A DNA stretch of 42,785 nucleotides from Candidatus Absconditabacterales bacterium. GTDB taxonomy: Bacteria > Patescibacteriota > Gracilibacteria > Absconditabacterales > Absconditicoccaceae. The stretch covers positions 1 to 42,785 of the forward strand of contig CALHCH010000037.1 of assembly GCA_937930555.1 (NCBI GenBank). Direction: 5' to 3'. Both the position numbers and the translations under genes were made by a program. Under the pieces are notes generated by a model that made no database searches, was not told the origin of the DNA, and saw only the letters and a list, made by a program, of their open reading frames with translations. Shown here piece after piece: positions 11,856 to 21,354 of this stretch. Each line of letters starts with the position of its first letter. Position 1 is the stretch's first letter.

Positions 11856-13679
11856 ATGTCACTGCGTGATGATGTGCTGGATCGTACCGATATAGTAGAT
11901 CTAGTCTCCAAATATGTAGATATCAAAAAAGCTGGCAAAAACCGACTTGGTCTTTGTCCTTTTCACAAAGAAAAAAGCCCTTCGTTTACGGTAGCAGAGG
12001 ACAAGCAGATATTCAAATGCTTCTGATGTGGTAAGGGTGGCAATGCGATTACGTTTCATATGGAGGTAGAGAGGATTGATTTTTGGGACAGTCTCAAAAG
12101 TCTGGCTGAGTCTGCAAGTATCGACGTCTCTAGCTACCAAAAAGACCCAGAAAAACAAGCCGCAGACAAATCAGTTAAAGAAAAGCAAAAGCTGATGAAT
12201 AAGCGTACACAGCAATTTTTCCAACAACATTTCCCAGGATCTGTCGCACAATCATACGCCCTAGACCAGAGAGGATTGTCTGAGGCGACGATAGGGACTT
12301 TTGGTCTTGGCTATGCTCCAGATAGCTATCACGATCAGATAGTAGCCTTGCGTGCCAAGTGATTTGATGACAATGATCTCATCCAGGCCTGACTCGCCAA
12401 AACCGGCAAAAACTCTGGCGAGACCTATGCTTTTTTTCGCCATAGATTGACGTTTCCGATACACGATCATATAGGCAATATCGTCTGATTTGGTGCTAGA
12501 GCATTGGATGCCGACCAAAACCCAAAATACCTCAATACCACCGAGACAGCCATATACAACAAATCTAAGATACTGTTTGGTCTAGATAAAGCCAAAAATA
12601 ACATAAAATCGTACGAATCGCTGATCATCGTAGAGTGATATATGGATGTGATCGCTCTGCATCAGCACGGACTACCTATAGGTATCGCTACTTGTGGGAC
12701 GGCTCTTACCACCGCACATACCAAGCTCATCTCCAGGCATACACCACACCTGATCTTTGCATTTGACAATGATAGTGCTGGATTTGAGGCGACGATCAGA
12801 TGACTCAAGGTAGCCTACGAGCAGGACCTATATCCCAAGGTGCTGATATTTCCTGCTGAGTATAAGGATGTGGATGATTGGCTATCTGCTACGCAGAAGA
12901 ATACAGAAACAAGAAATCAGAAACAAGAAGTTATGGAAACAGACCGTCATCCAGAGGGAGGGACGACCGAAGGATCCAGTCAGGATCAAGCAACTCAAGA
13001 CAATGAAGAAGTCTGGAAGGAAAAATTGAAAGAGATTTCTGTGGATGGATTTGGTTGGGTGATAGGGCAGTATCAGATCAGATACGATCTAGACAATCCC
13101 GTCGAGAGAAAAAAGGTCGTACAAAATCTGTTTGAACTCCTATCCAAGATAGAGGACTATAGTATCCTGCAGATGTATTTTACCAAAGTAGCCAAGGAGC
13201 TCTCGATGAACGAAGAGCAGCTGTGGAAACAGTTTCGCCAATGGATAAAAAAATCTAGCGTCCGCAATAGTACCTATCGCGAAGAAGAGGAGACCAGACC
13301 AGATAGCTCATCCAAGATCGCCGAAAAATACCTCCTATGAGCACTCGTACACCAGTGATTTGCTCTCAAACTATGAGCTGACAATGCGATATATACCAAG
13401 TATGAAGTAGTCCTCAAGCAACTCGCTCAGTACTTCCCGACTACCGTATTGGCAGAGGTATATAGCGGGTCATTATCGCCCTCTACTCAGGAGAGCCTGG
13501 TAGAGGCGGAGATGTTTTGGGAGTTGCAGGTAGCGGATACCGAGTCAGACAAGATCACCTCAGTAGTACAACAATTTCTCCATCAGCAGATCTACAAACT
13601 CCAGAGAGTAGTAATGAAAAGCAAAAAACTCGACCATACACAGAAGCAAGAGTTGTTGGCGAAGATTAGGGGATTGTAG
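11856..13679 (+). CDS. dnaG: DNA primase
   Basis: TGA=Gly: [40 protein letters not shown] (CHC2 zinc finger), IVEGYMDVIALHQHG, FAFDNDSAGFEA (TOPRIM). Confidence 0.96.
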
Positions 13680-13744
13680 ACTAAAACTGTTCTAGTAATA
13701 ACACAATTTATAGTTCTAAAGCACCTGAGAAACTTTTAAATGTT

Positions 13745-14296
13745 TTATCACGCACTGCCACCAATAAGTTTCTCTACATACTCCATAACCTCTTCCAAAT
13801 CAGTCTCTGATCATTCAAGTACTTTCCCTTGTGGTAGGTATATGCTACCATTTTTTGCAAATGATATTTCTATACTCTTACCATTTGGGAGTGTGATACG
13901 ATAGAAAGTGAAAGTCAGAGTAGCGTGATTATTAAAATTTGTGCTTTGCTGTACGTGTAGCGTATTAAATTTCTTTTGTGTATTGTAGGCGATATAATGC
14001 TCTTTGGGTATGTGCTGTAAGTAGTCAAATCGCAGCTCGCTTTCGTCCAATGGTCTCCCATAGGTAGGATCTGTGATTCGTGAGATATATTCTGCTTGCG
14101 CTGTAGTTAGCTGCTCTGCTTGTATGAGTGGTGCTGCTATAGTATACAATTTTTTTTGGATCATTTTTTCCACTCATAGGCTTTTGCTGGCTATACTTCC
14201 AAGCAAAAATAATAGCGCTATCTTGTGCTTCTTGATGCGATACTTTCGTTTTTTCTTATCTGTTCGTACTATTTCGTTTTGCTTTTCCATATCCAT
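13745..14296 (-). CDS. Hypothetical protein with N-terminal hydrophobic segment
   Basis: Minus strand: MDMEKQNEIVRTDKKKRKYRIKKHKIALLLLLGSIASKS..., ending ...EKLIGGSAG* (TGA then TAA). Confidence 0.6.
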
Positions 14297-14410
14297 TAGT
14301 AACATTTATTCCCCAAAAAGTCAATCCAATCCTCACGATTTTTTTGACTATTTTTGCCATTTTGGGTATGCGTGAGTAGTATATGGTATATAGATTTATT
14401 TGTAGATAGT

Positions 14411-15079
14411 ATGATGCCATTGATCGATATACAACATCTCACTCGAGGATACACCAAGCAGCAACCATTGTTCAATGACTTTAGTTTTCAGCTAGAGGAG
14501 AAGGACTTTTGTTTTGTGATGGGGAGGTCTGGTGTAGGCAAGACGACCTTGGTCAAGTTCCTGATGAGGCAGTTAGTACCACCTCTTAGGACGGTGTTTC
14601 ATGGCAAGGATGATATCGCGAGATATAGTGATACAGAAGTACAAAAATACAGAAGAAGAATCGGTGTAGTGTTTCAGGATTTTAAGCTTGTGGACTGGAA
14701 AAACGTGGAGCAAAATCTGAGCTACCCTCTCCAGATCAGCGATCCAGGCAGAGGTAAGACTTGATGATCGATCAAAGATCGCGTCACCAAGATGATGCAT
14801 CTCCTATGACTAGAAGCCCATAGCAAACAATCTGCTCCAGCTCTGAGCTGATGAGAAAAACAAAGAGTCGCTATCGGGAGAGCATTGATCAATGAACCAG
14901 AGTTTGTGATAGCAGACGAGCCAACAGGCAATCTCGATCGAGATAGCTCCAAAAACATAGCCGATATCTTGATAGAGTCCAACAAGCTCTGAAATACGAT
15001 TGTGTTTATCACACATGATCAGCAGCTGGTGGACTATGTGAGCGCCAAGCACCCCGTCAAGGTTGTGCAGATAGATTAG
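14411..15079 (+). CDS. ftsE: ABC transporter ATP-binding protein, FtsE-like
   Basis: TGA=Gly: [93 protein letters not shown]; both Gly of LSGGE are TGA. No adjacent ftsX identified. Confidence 0.85.
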
Positions 15080-15169
15080 ATTTTGAGATTATTAGATTTG
15101 TAGATTTTGAGACGAGATATATGTATTAGTTGTGATGAAATATGCTTTTTATAAAAAAACAAAAATACA

Positions 15170-15634
15170 ATGCTATCAGAACAAAAATTATCGAATAGGC
15201 TCAGAATAGAAATCATCGAGCAGGTCGCAGAAATCGATCTTCCGTGATTTTTATTTCTCGAGATAGATGCAGCTCTCACGATGCTCAATTATTTTAAACT
15301 TTCCAATCTTCAGAGAAATCTAAAAGACTATCTTAGCTTTTTGGTAGAGTTGGCAGATGAGTACAATGCGGGTATAGAGCAGCTCGCTGCAAATCCTGCG
15401 TTTCATAGATATAGCCAGTGAGAGACGGCGTGATTTCTCACCGATCACCTCATCACCAAGGGCGTGCACATCAAGGCATCACAACAAACTCTGGTGGGTA
15501 TAGAATCAGTATATCGCGTCAAATGCTTACTGAGGATGAAAGAGTTTATCAATAGGAGGATATACAACAATACGATGTGAAAAACTGCGATACAAAAGAG
15601 ACTGGAGAATAGGCAGAAGAAGAATGAGGAGTAG
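15170..15634 (+). CDS. Hypothetical helical protein
   Basis: TGA=Gly frame: MLSEQKLSNRLRIEIIEQVAEIDLPGFLFLEIDAALTMLNYFKLSNLQRNL... to TAG 15632-15634. Confidence 0.6.
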
Positions 15635-15635
15635 A

Positions 15636-15690
15636 AAGGAGTTAGGAGTAAGGAGAAAGGAGTAAGGAGAAAGGAGTAAGGAAAAAAGGA
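15636..15690. repeat. Imperfect purine-rich tandem repeat (ggagtaaggagaaa...)
   Basis: aggagttaggagtaaggagaaaggagtaaggagaaaggagtaaggaaaaaaggag directly after a stop codon; similar tract at about 16625-16650. Confidence 0.65.
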
Positions 15691-15708
15691 GTGAGGGAGA
15701 GTAACAAG

Positions 15709-15745
15709 AGGTATGTCATCCTGAGCTTGTCGAAGGGTGCGACTC
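15709..15745 (+). repeat. Dispersed extragenic repeat (TGTCATCCTGAGCTTGTCGAAGG...)
   Basis: tgtcatcctgagcttgtcgaagggtgcgactcaac; inverted near-identical copy at about 18219-18253. Confidence 0.75.
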
Positions 15746-15912
15746 AACTTCACTACACTCGCATACTTCGATTCCGTTTTACTTCACTCAGTATGACAGA
15801 CTCATGTGTAGATATGTTAGGTCTTTGATTATATCTGCACAGATCTCTCCACTTCATTCATCACTCCGTTCTTTATTGCGGTCGAGATGACAATATAGAG
15901 AAACATCAAACC

Positions 15913-15938
15913 AAACCGATTCTTTCGGTTTTTTTTGT
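15913..15938 (+). terminator. Rho-independent terminator-like hairpin
   Basis: aaccgattctttcggtttttttt: stem-loop plus T-run. Confidence 0.55.
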
Positions 15939-16005
15939 TTATTTTTGGATAGATAACAATATATAGGGGGTAGTAAAATATATTTAGTATATATCGACCC
16001 ATATA

Positions 16006-16620
16006 ATGTCTGTAAACCCGCAACTAATCGTAGAAAAATATCACGATATCATCGCTGAGGAGGTGAATGTAAAGAAGGTGAGTCTGCTGTGATGAGATCA
16101 GCAGGTGACTGTCCAGTATGTCCCGCTAGGCAATACACTGTGAGCGCAGTTTGGCAAAGACACGGGTCGTATCATCGGTAGTGCCAAACAATGAAAAGCA
16201 AAAATACAGGATGATGGGAGTCTCCTGGTAGAAGATGGCAGTGATAGCTGGATGCTCTCGAGCGATCAGTATGAGCTGAGGTATAGCGGATTTGATGGAC
16301 CAAATCAGATCGTGGAGGACGGAGCGATGATCGAGCTAGATCTTACGCTCACGGATGAGTTGATCGCAGAGTGAGTGGCTCGCGAGATCTCTAGATTTCT
16401 CAATCAGATGAGAAAAGATGCTGACTACGATGTGAGTGATAGGATACAGGTAGGATACCAGACAGATCACGCACCATATGCTGCACTGATCGTAGCACAT
16501 CAGGAGTATCTCCAGACTGAGGCACTAGTCGCATCATTTGTGGCTGATCAGATCGAGAGTGACCATAGTGCGACATTTGAGCTAGATGGACATGAGGTGA
16601 TGTTTTATGTGAAGAGGTAG
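16006..16620 (+). CDS. Free-standing isoleucyl-tRNA synthetase C-terminal-domain-like protein
   Basis: TGA=Gly: LIVEKYHDIIAEEVNVKKVSLLGG..., LDLTLTDELIAEGVAREISRFLNQMRKDADYDVSDRIQVGY resembles the C-terminal tail of long IleRS (LTPELIAEGLARELVRxIQxxRKxAGxxVxDRI). No synthetase catalytic core upstream. Confidence 0.7.
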
Positions 16621-16624
16621 GTGG

Positions 16625-16845
16625 AGGAAAAAGGAGTAAGGAGTAAGGAATGTAGGGACGCTGGCTTGCCGCGTCCTGACTTCCGTTGCAAATCCTCCCC
16701 AGCCCTCCTTTATCAAGGAGGGAGTACGTAAGTATATATCTAAAAAGCTGCGATAGCCACTTATGTTCCTCCCTTGATTATCATCCTCTTCCTGTTGAGA
16801 AAAAGGGAGGTAGGAGGGATTTGCGATAGCCATTACCATATAAAA
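16625..16845. repeat. Intergenic mosaic repeat with inverted ends (gcaaatcctcccc ... aggagggatttgc)
   Basis: gcaaatcctccccagccctcctttatcaaggaggga at about 16689-16725 and gggaggtaggagggatttgcgatagcc at about 16803-16830 in opposite orientation; gcgatagcca occurs twice. Confidence 0.65.
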
Positions 16846-16874
16846 TACAATAAATTTACCATATACCACTACAT

Positions 16875-17366
16875 ATGAAATTTCTCGTACAAAGAGTCTC
16901 GCAGGCGAGTGTATATATCGCTGACGCTGATCATACCAATAGTATTGGTCAATGATTGTTGATATATGTAGGAATACACAAGGACGACGTGACAGACAAT
17001 CGAAAAGAGAAGGTCGATAAATTTGTCAGGAGAGTGGACAAGCTCGAACTTTTTTCTGTTGGAGAGTTGCCCTCACCCCCAGCCCCTCTCCCAAAAGGAG
17101 AGGGGAGAAAGAAGTCTGTGGGGCTACGTGATATAGACGGAGAGCTGCTCGTGATCTCCAATTTTACCCTCTACGGGAGAAACAAAAAAGCCGGGAGTAT
17201 AGATTTTACTCATGCGGCATCATATGATCTCGCTGAGCCAATATATGATTATCTCATACAAGAGCTCCGTAACAAATGAATCACTACGCAGACTGGCCAA
17301 TTTGGTGCGATGATGCAGGTGACTAGCGTGCTAGATGGTCCGGTGAATGTGATATTGGAGTGGTAG
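16875..17366 (+). CDS. dtd: D-aminoacyl-tRNA deacylase (DTD) carrying an in-frame palindromic insertion
   Basis: MKFLVQRVSQASVYI..., GELLVISNFTLYG, TTQTGQFGAMMQVTSVLDGPVNVILEW*; internal PSPPAPLPKGEG segment encoded by a palindromic repeat. Confidence 0.9.
17069..17108 (+). repeat. Palindromic repeat (CCCTCACCCCCAGCCCCTCTCCCAAAAGGAGAGGGG) inserted in frame within dtd
   Basis: Perfect 9-bp stem cccctctcc (17083-17091)/ggagagggg (17097-17105) with a 5-nt loop; the C-rich stretch is compositionally unlike the surrounding gene. Confidence 0.85.
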
Positions 17367-17391
17367 GATATTTTTTTATAATAATTTTGTT

Positions 17392-18186
17392 ATGCAAATA
17401 ACTTATTTTGGGACCTGAGCAGCATTGAACCCAAATGTGGATACAACACATTTTGAAATTTCTGATTGAAAGAATCTTTTATATGTGGATGCATGAGCTT
17501 GAGCGAATCTCACACAAAAAGTATTGAGATGAGAAATTGATATGCCAAGTTATATTTTTATGACACACTGCCACTCAGATCATCTACTCTGATTAGCACA
17601 TCTTATTAGAATTATCAGAGATAAATCTATGAAAATAATTTGCTCGACATCTCTAAAAGAGAAAATATTTCAATTAATGTATCTGATTTGAAAATGAGAA
17701 CGATTTGATAAAAAAGTTGCGATGTGAAATATTGAATTTATCAATGTTATTGATTGAGAAGCTATTGAAATATATGATTGGGTTATGATTCCAATAGATA
17801 TTAATTCTGAAAAGACGGAGCAATTTTGATTTGAATTAAAAATTAAAGATAAACATATTGTATTCTTTTGAGATGAAGCAATAAATGCCCTTGATAGGAA
17901 TGATCTTATAAAGTATGAATGATGTGATTGGCTGCTATGTGAAACATTTTGCGCTGAAAATCAAAAAGAAGTCATGAGACCTTATCAGAAAGCTCATATT
18001 ACAGCATATGATGCCTGAAAAATATGATCTAGATTGAGGGCAAGTAATATGGTGTTATCTCACATAGCTGAGACGCAATGATTGCCGAGAAATCAACAGT
18101 TAATGGATATCAAGTGAGAGGCAGAATCAATCTTTGAATGAAAAGTGTACACACCTATTGATGGTGAATCGATAACGATTGACTAG
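17392..18186 (+). CDS. Metallo-beta-lactamase-fold hydrolase (RNase Z-like)
   Basis: TGA=Gly: MQITYFGTGAALNPNVDTTHFEI..., FMTHCHSDHLLGLAHLIRIIR (HxHxDH), later VLSHIAET. By eye very rich in TGA codons. Confidence 0.72.
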
Positions 18187-18218
18187 ATTTTTCTTTTTTG
18201 AAATTTTATATAGTACGT

Positions 18219-18253
18219 TGACTCGCATCCTTCGACAAGCTCAGGATGACAGA
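18219..18253 (-). repeat. Inverted copy of the dispersed extragenic repeat at 15709-15745
   Basis: gttgactcgcatccttcgacaagctcaggatgaca is the near-exact reverse complement of the copy at 15709. Confidence 0.75.
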
Positions 18254-18341
18254 CTCACGTTTTTTTTTCTTTAAGTATGTATACATTGTGTCATATTTCT
18301 TGATGCGATTTAAGTATACTTAAAACTCCTGTGTATTTTCT

Positions 18342-19880
18342 CTACATCCCCACCTTCTTCTTTACTTCTTCCCATATCCTGACCATAGCTCGCGTGTCTT
18401 GCTTGCAGTACTGGAGGAGGTCGGCTCTGACACTGTCGGCCTGGTCTCCGAGCAGGCCCTGTGCGAGCTGTGCTAGATAGTCTGCCGCGATCGCACCATT
18501 TGGTACTGCCAGACCGTCGTAGGAGATGTCCGTGAGGACGGGGAGGACTTTTTTTATAGAACACGACCCGCCAAATCTACGATCAAAGTATAGCTGATCT
18601 TTGAATATGTCCATAAGGTCAAAAGTATTGGTATTCACCTTGGCGAATATCTCCTCATACTCTGGATACATCACTGCAGTTTCATTGTTTCTCGAGTTTT
18701 CAAATCACTTGTACCACACGATATAGCTCCCATCTCCAGATCAGAAGTCGTGTACGAGCTGATCGATGAGAGGTTTGTTGTCGGTCTGTCCGTGCTGGAT
18801 GAGTCACTCGGTGTGAGTGATGCTCCCATCCTCATCTATACGATGCATCGAGTACTGAGATATCACCTGCTGTCGCGAGTGTGTCTGCTCAAACACCGGG
18901 ATAGGCACTGATATCGTCTCATAATCATAAAAGTATAATGGATACTGGAGTGAGTCTAGTCTATTTTTGATGGATTTGGTATCTATGACTGTCTCTCACT
19001 GATCTCGCAGATCGAGATAGCGCATCAGTGCAGTCTCCTCTCACTTACTATTGCAAAACGATTCGCGATCCATCGCATCCAGATCGGTTATCATATGCTT
19101 GCCTGCGTGGTATAGAGGCGCTGATTTGACACCGATACGTGGGAGCTTTCGGATACTTTGCTTGGCCGGCAAGGTGCCAAAATAGCTCATATGGTCCTGC
19201 CCCTCATATGGATACAGAGCATCCAGCTCGTCCTTGGTAAGTGGTATATGCTGCTGGATATTAGATATTATATGGTCCATAAGTGCTGGCTCCATCAGCT
19301 CGTCTGATACATCCTCACGTGAGAGTAGTTGATCGAGATCGATGTCTCAATCTTTTTTGTATTCTTTATTTAGATGGACGATGTATATATTGCCTGAGTA
19401 CATCATCCCGAGTGCCCCACGCAGCACCTTGTCCTGAAACGAGACATCAGCGATCAGATCGTCTAGGAGAGGAGCGGCCTTGGATTTTTTGCGGATACCA
19501 TTTTTTGCTTTTACTTCTCGGAGATCATAGGTACCAGACTCGTTCTGGACTAGCATATCACACTTGCAAAATAATCCGTCATGCACAAATCCTGGCTGGT
19601 ATATCACCTCAGCCTGGCTTGCCATCGCCTCCTGGGTACGTGTGTGATAGGTCGCATGTCGCTGAGTATATCAGAGACTGGTGGTGTCTACATGTGCTAT
19701 ATGGCGATCTGTGAGTGATGCTAGGACCGCATCTTCCACTGCCTGGCCGACCTTGGCACCATCTATCCCAGCGTATCTAATCTGATTGATGAGCTTGTAA
19801 GTATCTTTATCGTTTTTGGACCACCAAGCGAGTTGGGGCATATTGATATATTCTTTAAATAGTGATTTGGATATGATCAT
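18342..19880 (-). CDS. DUF2779 domain-containing protein (RecB/PD-(D/E)XK-like nuclease family)
   Basis: Minus strand, TGA=Gly: MIISKSLFKEYINMPQLAWWSKND, FVHDGLFCKCDMLV...YDLREVKAKNG, YPLYFYDYETISVPIPVF, FGGSCSIKKVLPVLTDISYDGLAVPNGAIAADYLAQL, LLQYCKQDTRAMVRIWEEV. Confidence 0.82.
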
Positions 19881-19946
19881 ATATAGTATATGGTTAGTGA
19901 TGAATGGTTGTGTATACAAACCCCTACCCTAAAGGATCCCTTCCCC

Positions 19947-20066
19947 TTATCAGGGGACAACGCGTATGAGATCAGTATAAGGGAGGTGGTCTCGACGAGG
20001 TACGAGTTATCAGGGGACAACGCGTATGAGATCAGTATAAGGGAGGTGGTCTCGACGAGGTACGAG
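19947..20066. repeat. Two exact tandem copies of a 60-bp unit
   Basis: ttatcaggggacaacgcgtatgagatcagtataagggaggtggtctcgacgaggtacgag at 19947-20006 and 20007-20066; preceded by ccccttatcagggg palindrome. Confidence 0.95.
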
Positions 20067-20140
20067 GAGAGGTCGGAGGGTTTGAAAAACGTTGATTTTA
20101 CTATACTATTCGTTTTTGGATATACAATGCTTAGACAACA

Positions 20141-20169
20141 AAAAAATCCCAATTGCTTGGGATTTTTTT
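20141..20169. terminator. Bidirectional-looking terminator downstream of the cold-shock gene
   Basis: aaaaaatcccaattgcttgggatttttt. Confidence 0.8.
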
Positions 20170-20188
20170 ACAGTTTTTAGGAATTTGA

Positions 20189-20458
20189 TTATTCTTGTTC
20201 CTGTTGCTGTTCTTCTTGTTCTTCATCGTCACCGTCGTCTCCAGTAGATCCTCCTGAGTTTCCAGTAGGTACTACTTCCTGAGCAGCTGATCTTCCATCT
20301 CTTCCTTCACCTACTACGAATTCTACTTCGTCGTTTTCTTGTGGTTCGTATCCTTCAGTTGCCTGAGTGATATGGAAGAATAGATCGTCGCTACCATCCT
20401 CTGGTACGATAAATCCAAAACCTTTGTCTGCGTTGTAAAATTTAACAACTCCTAACAT
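20189..20458 (-). CDS. Cold-shock domain protein with acidic/Gln-rich C-terminal tail
   Basis: MLGVVKFYNADKGFGFIVPEDGSDDLFFHITQATEGYEPQENDEVEFVVGEGRDGRSAAQEV...DDGDDEEQEEQQQEQE*; RNP1/RNP2 motifs. Confidence 0.95.
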   Translation of the reverse strand: MLGVVKFYNADKGFGFIVPEDGSDDLFFHITQATEGYEPQENDEVEFVVGEGRDGRSAAQEVVPTGNSGGSTGDDGDDEEQEEQQQEQE

Positions 20459-20796
20459 GATGTGTGTAATAATAATTTAAAAGCGCCTATCTATAAAAAT
20501 AAGATAGTCCGCCAATTCCAATGTAACCAACTCCTTACGCGTAGTAATGAATATGATAGTGGTAATTGACTTCGTGCATAGTGTGGGCTAAGCCACAGTC
20601 GGAATATACTCATAGAATCCCAAAATGCAAGCATATATGCACTAATACGGCATGACATATATTAGAACACAAAAGTAAAGAAAAATCGATTTTCTTGCTA
20701 TTTTTGTGATTTTTGTTTGAAAATGAGGGAGAGATGAGTATGTTACTTTACGTTTCAAACTACCTTATGAGATCTTATTGCTTGCTAAGAAAATAT

Positions 20797-20873
20797 GGCG
20801 ATCGTAGCTCAGTTGGTAGAGCCCTGGTTTGTGGTACCAGTTGTCGCGGGTTCGAGCCCCGTCGATCGCCCCA
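20797..20873 (+). tRNA. tRNA-His (GTG anticodon) with encoded CCA and G-1
   Basis: GGCGATCG-TA-GCTC-AGTTGGTA-GAGC-C-CTGGT-TTGTGGT-ACCAG-TTGTC-GCGGG-TTCGAGC-CCCGT-CGATCGC-C-CCA; full cloverleaf with G-1:C73 pair. Confidence 0.95.
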
Positions 20874-20909
20874 CGATTGTATAGATAGTTTGCAAACATA
20901 TAACACACA

Positions 20910-20940
20910 AAAAACTCTCAACTTGTTTTGAGAGTTTTTT
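20910..20940. terminator. Terminator after tRNA-His
   Basis: aaaactctcaacttgttttgagagtttttt. Confidence 0.75.
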
Positions 20941-20955
20941 GATTGTGGAATGAAA

Positions 20956-21354
20956 TTAAAGTTTTCAACATATATCAAAAGTATCTTTATATTCCTTTTT
21001 GACTATATCTTTCCGTCGTTTGGTTTCTCATTTGTTTTTGGGTATATGTGTTTTCATATAGATCAAAAGAACATCAAATTTACTCGTCTTTTTGTCTCGG
21101 TGTATAATTGCTCTGTTTCAAGATGCATGTGGAGAAATTTTGGATCAAGCAATACTAAATTCAATTTTTAGTATAGAAGAGTCGTCATATGAAATTATTT
21201 CTTCAATCAATGTTGTTTTTAGAAATTTATCAACACGTTCTATCATAAGAGATATGGCATTGTAGGTTTTATGTCGAGCGGTTTTATACTTCTTTTTAAA
21301 ACTTTTTAAGAAATGGCGTTCGGCATATTTCTGTATGAGTATACTAGTAGACAT
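20956..21354 (-). CDS. Putative RelE/ParE-like toxin of a Panacea-type TA pair
   Basis: Minus strand, TGA=Gly: MSTSILIQKYAERHFLKSFKKKYKTARHKTYNAISLMIERVDKFLKTTLIEEIISYDDSSILKIEFSIAGSKISPHASGNRAIIHRDKKTSKFDVLLIYMKTHIPKNKGETKRRKDIVKKEYKDTFDICGKL*. ATG overlaps the 3' end of the upstream antitoxin gene (11 nt). Confidence 0.6.

Noticed and set aside
16582-16869. Minus-strand ORF 16582-16869
   Set aside because: Lies across the intergenic mosaic repeat and the 3' end of the IleRS-tail gene; no protein-like features.
19947-20066. CRISPR array
   Set aside because: Only two directly abutting 60-bp units without spacers, and no cas genes.
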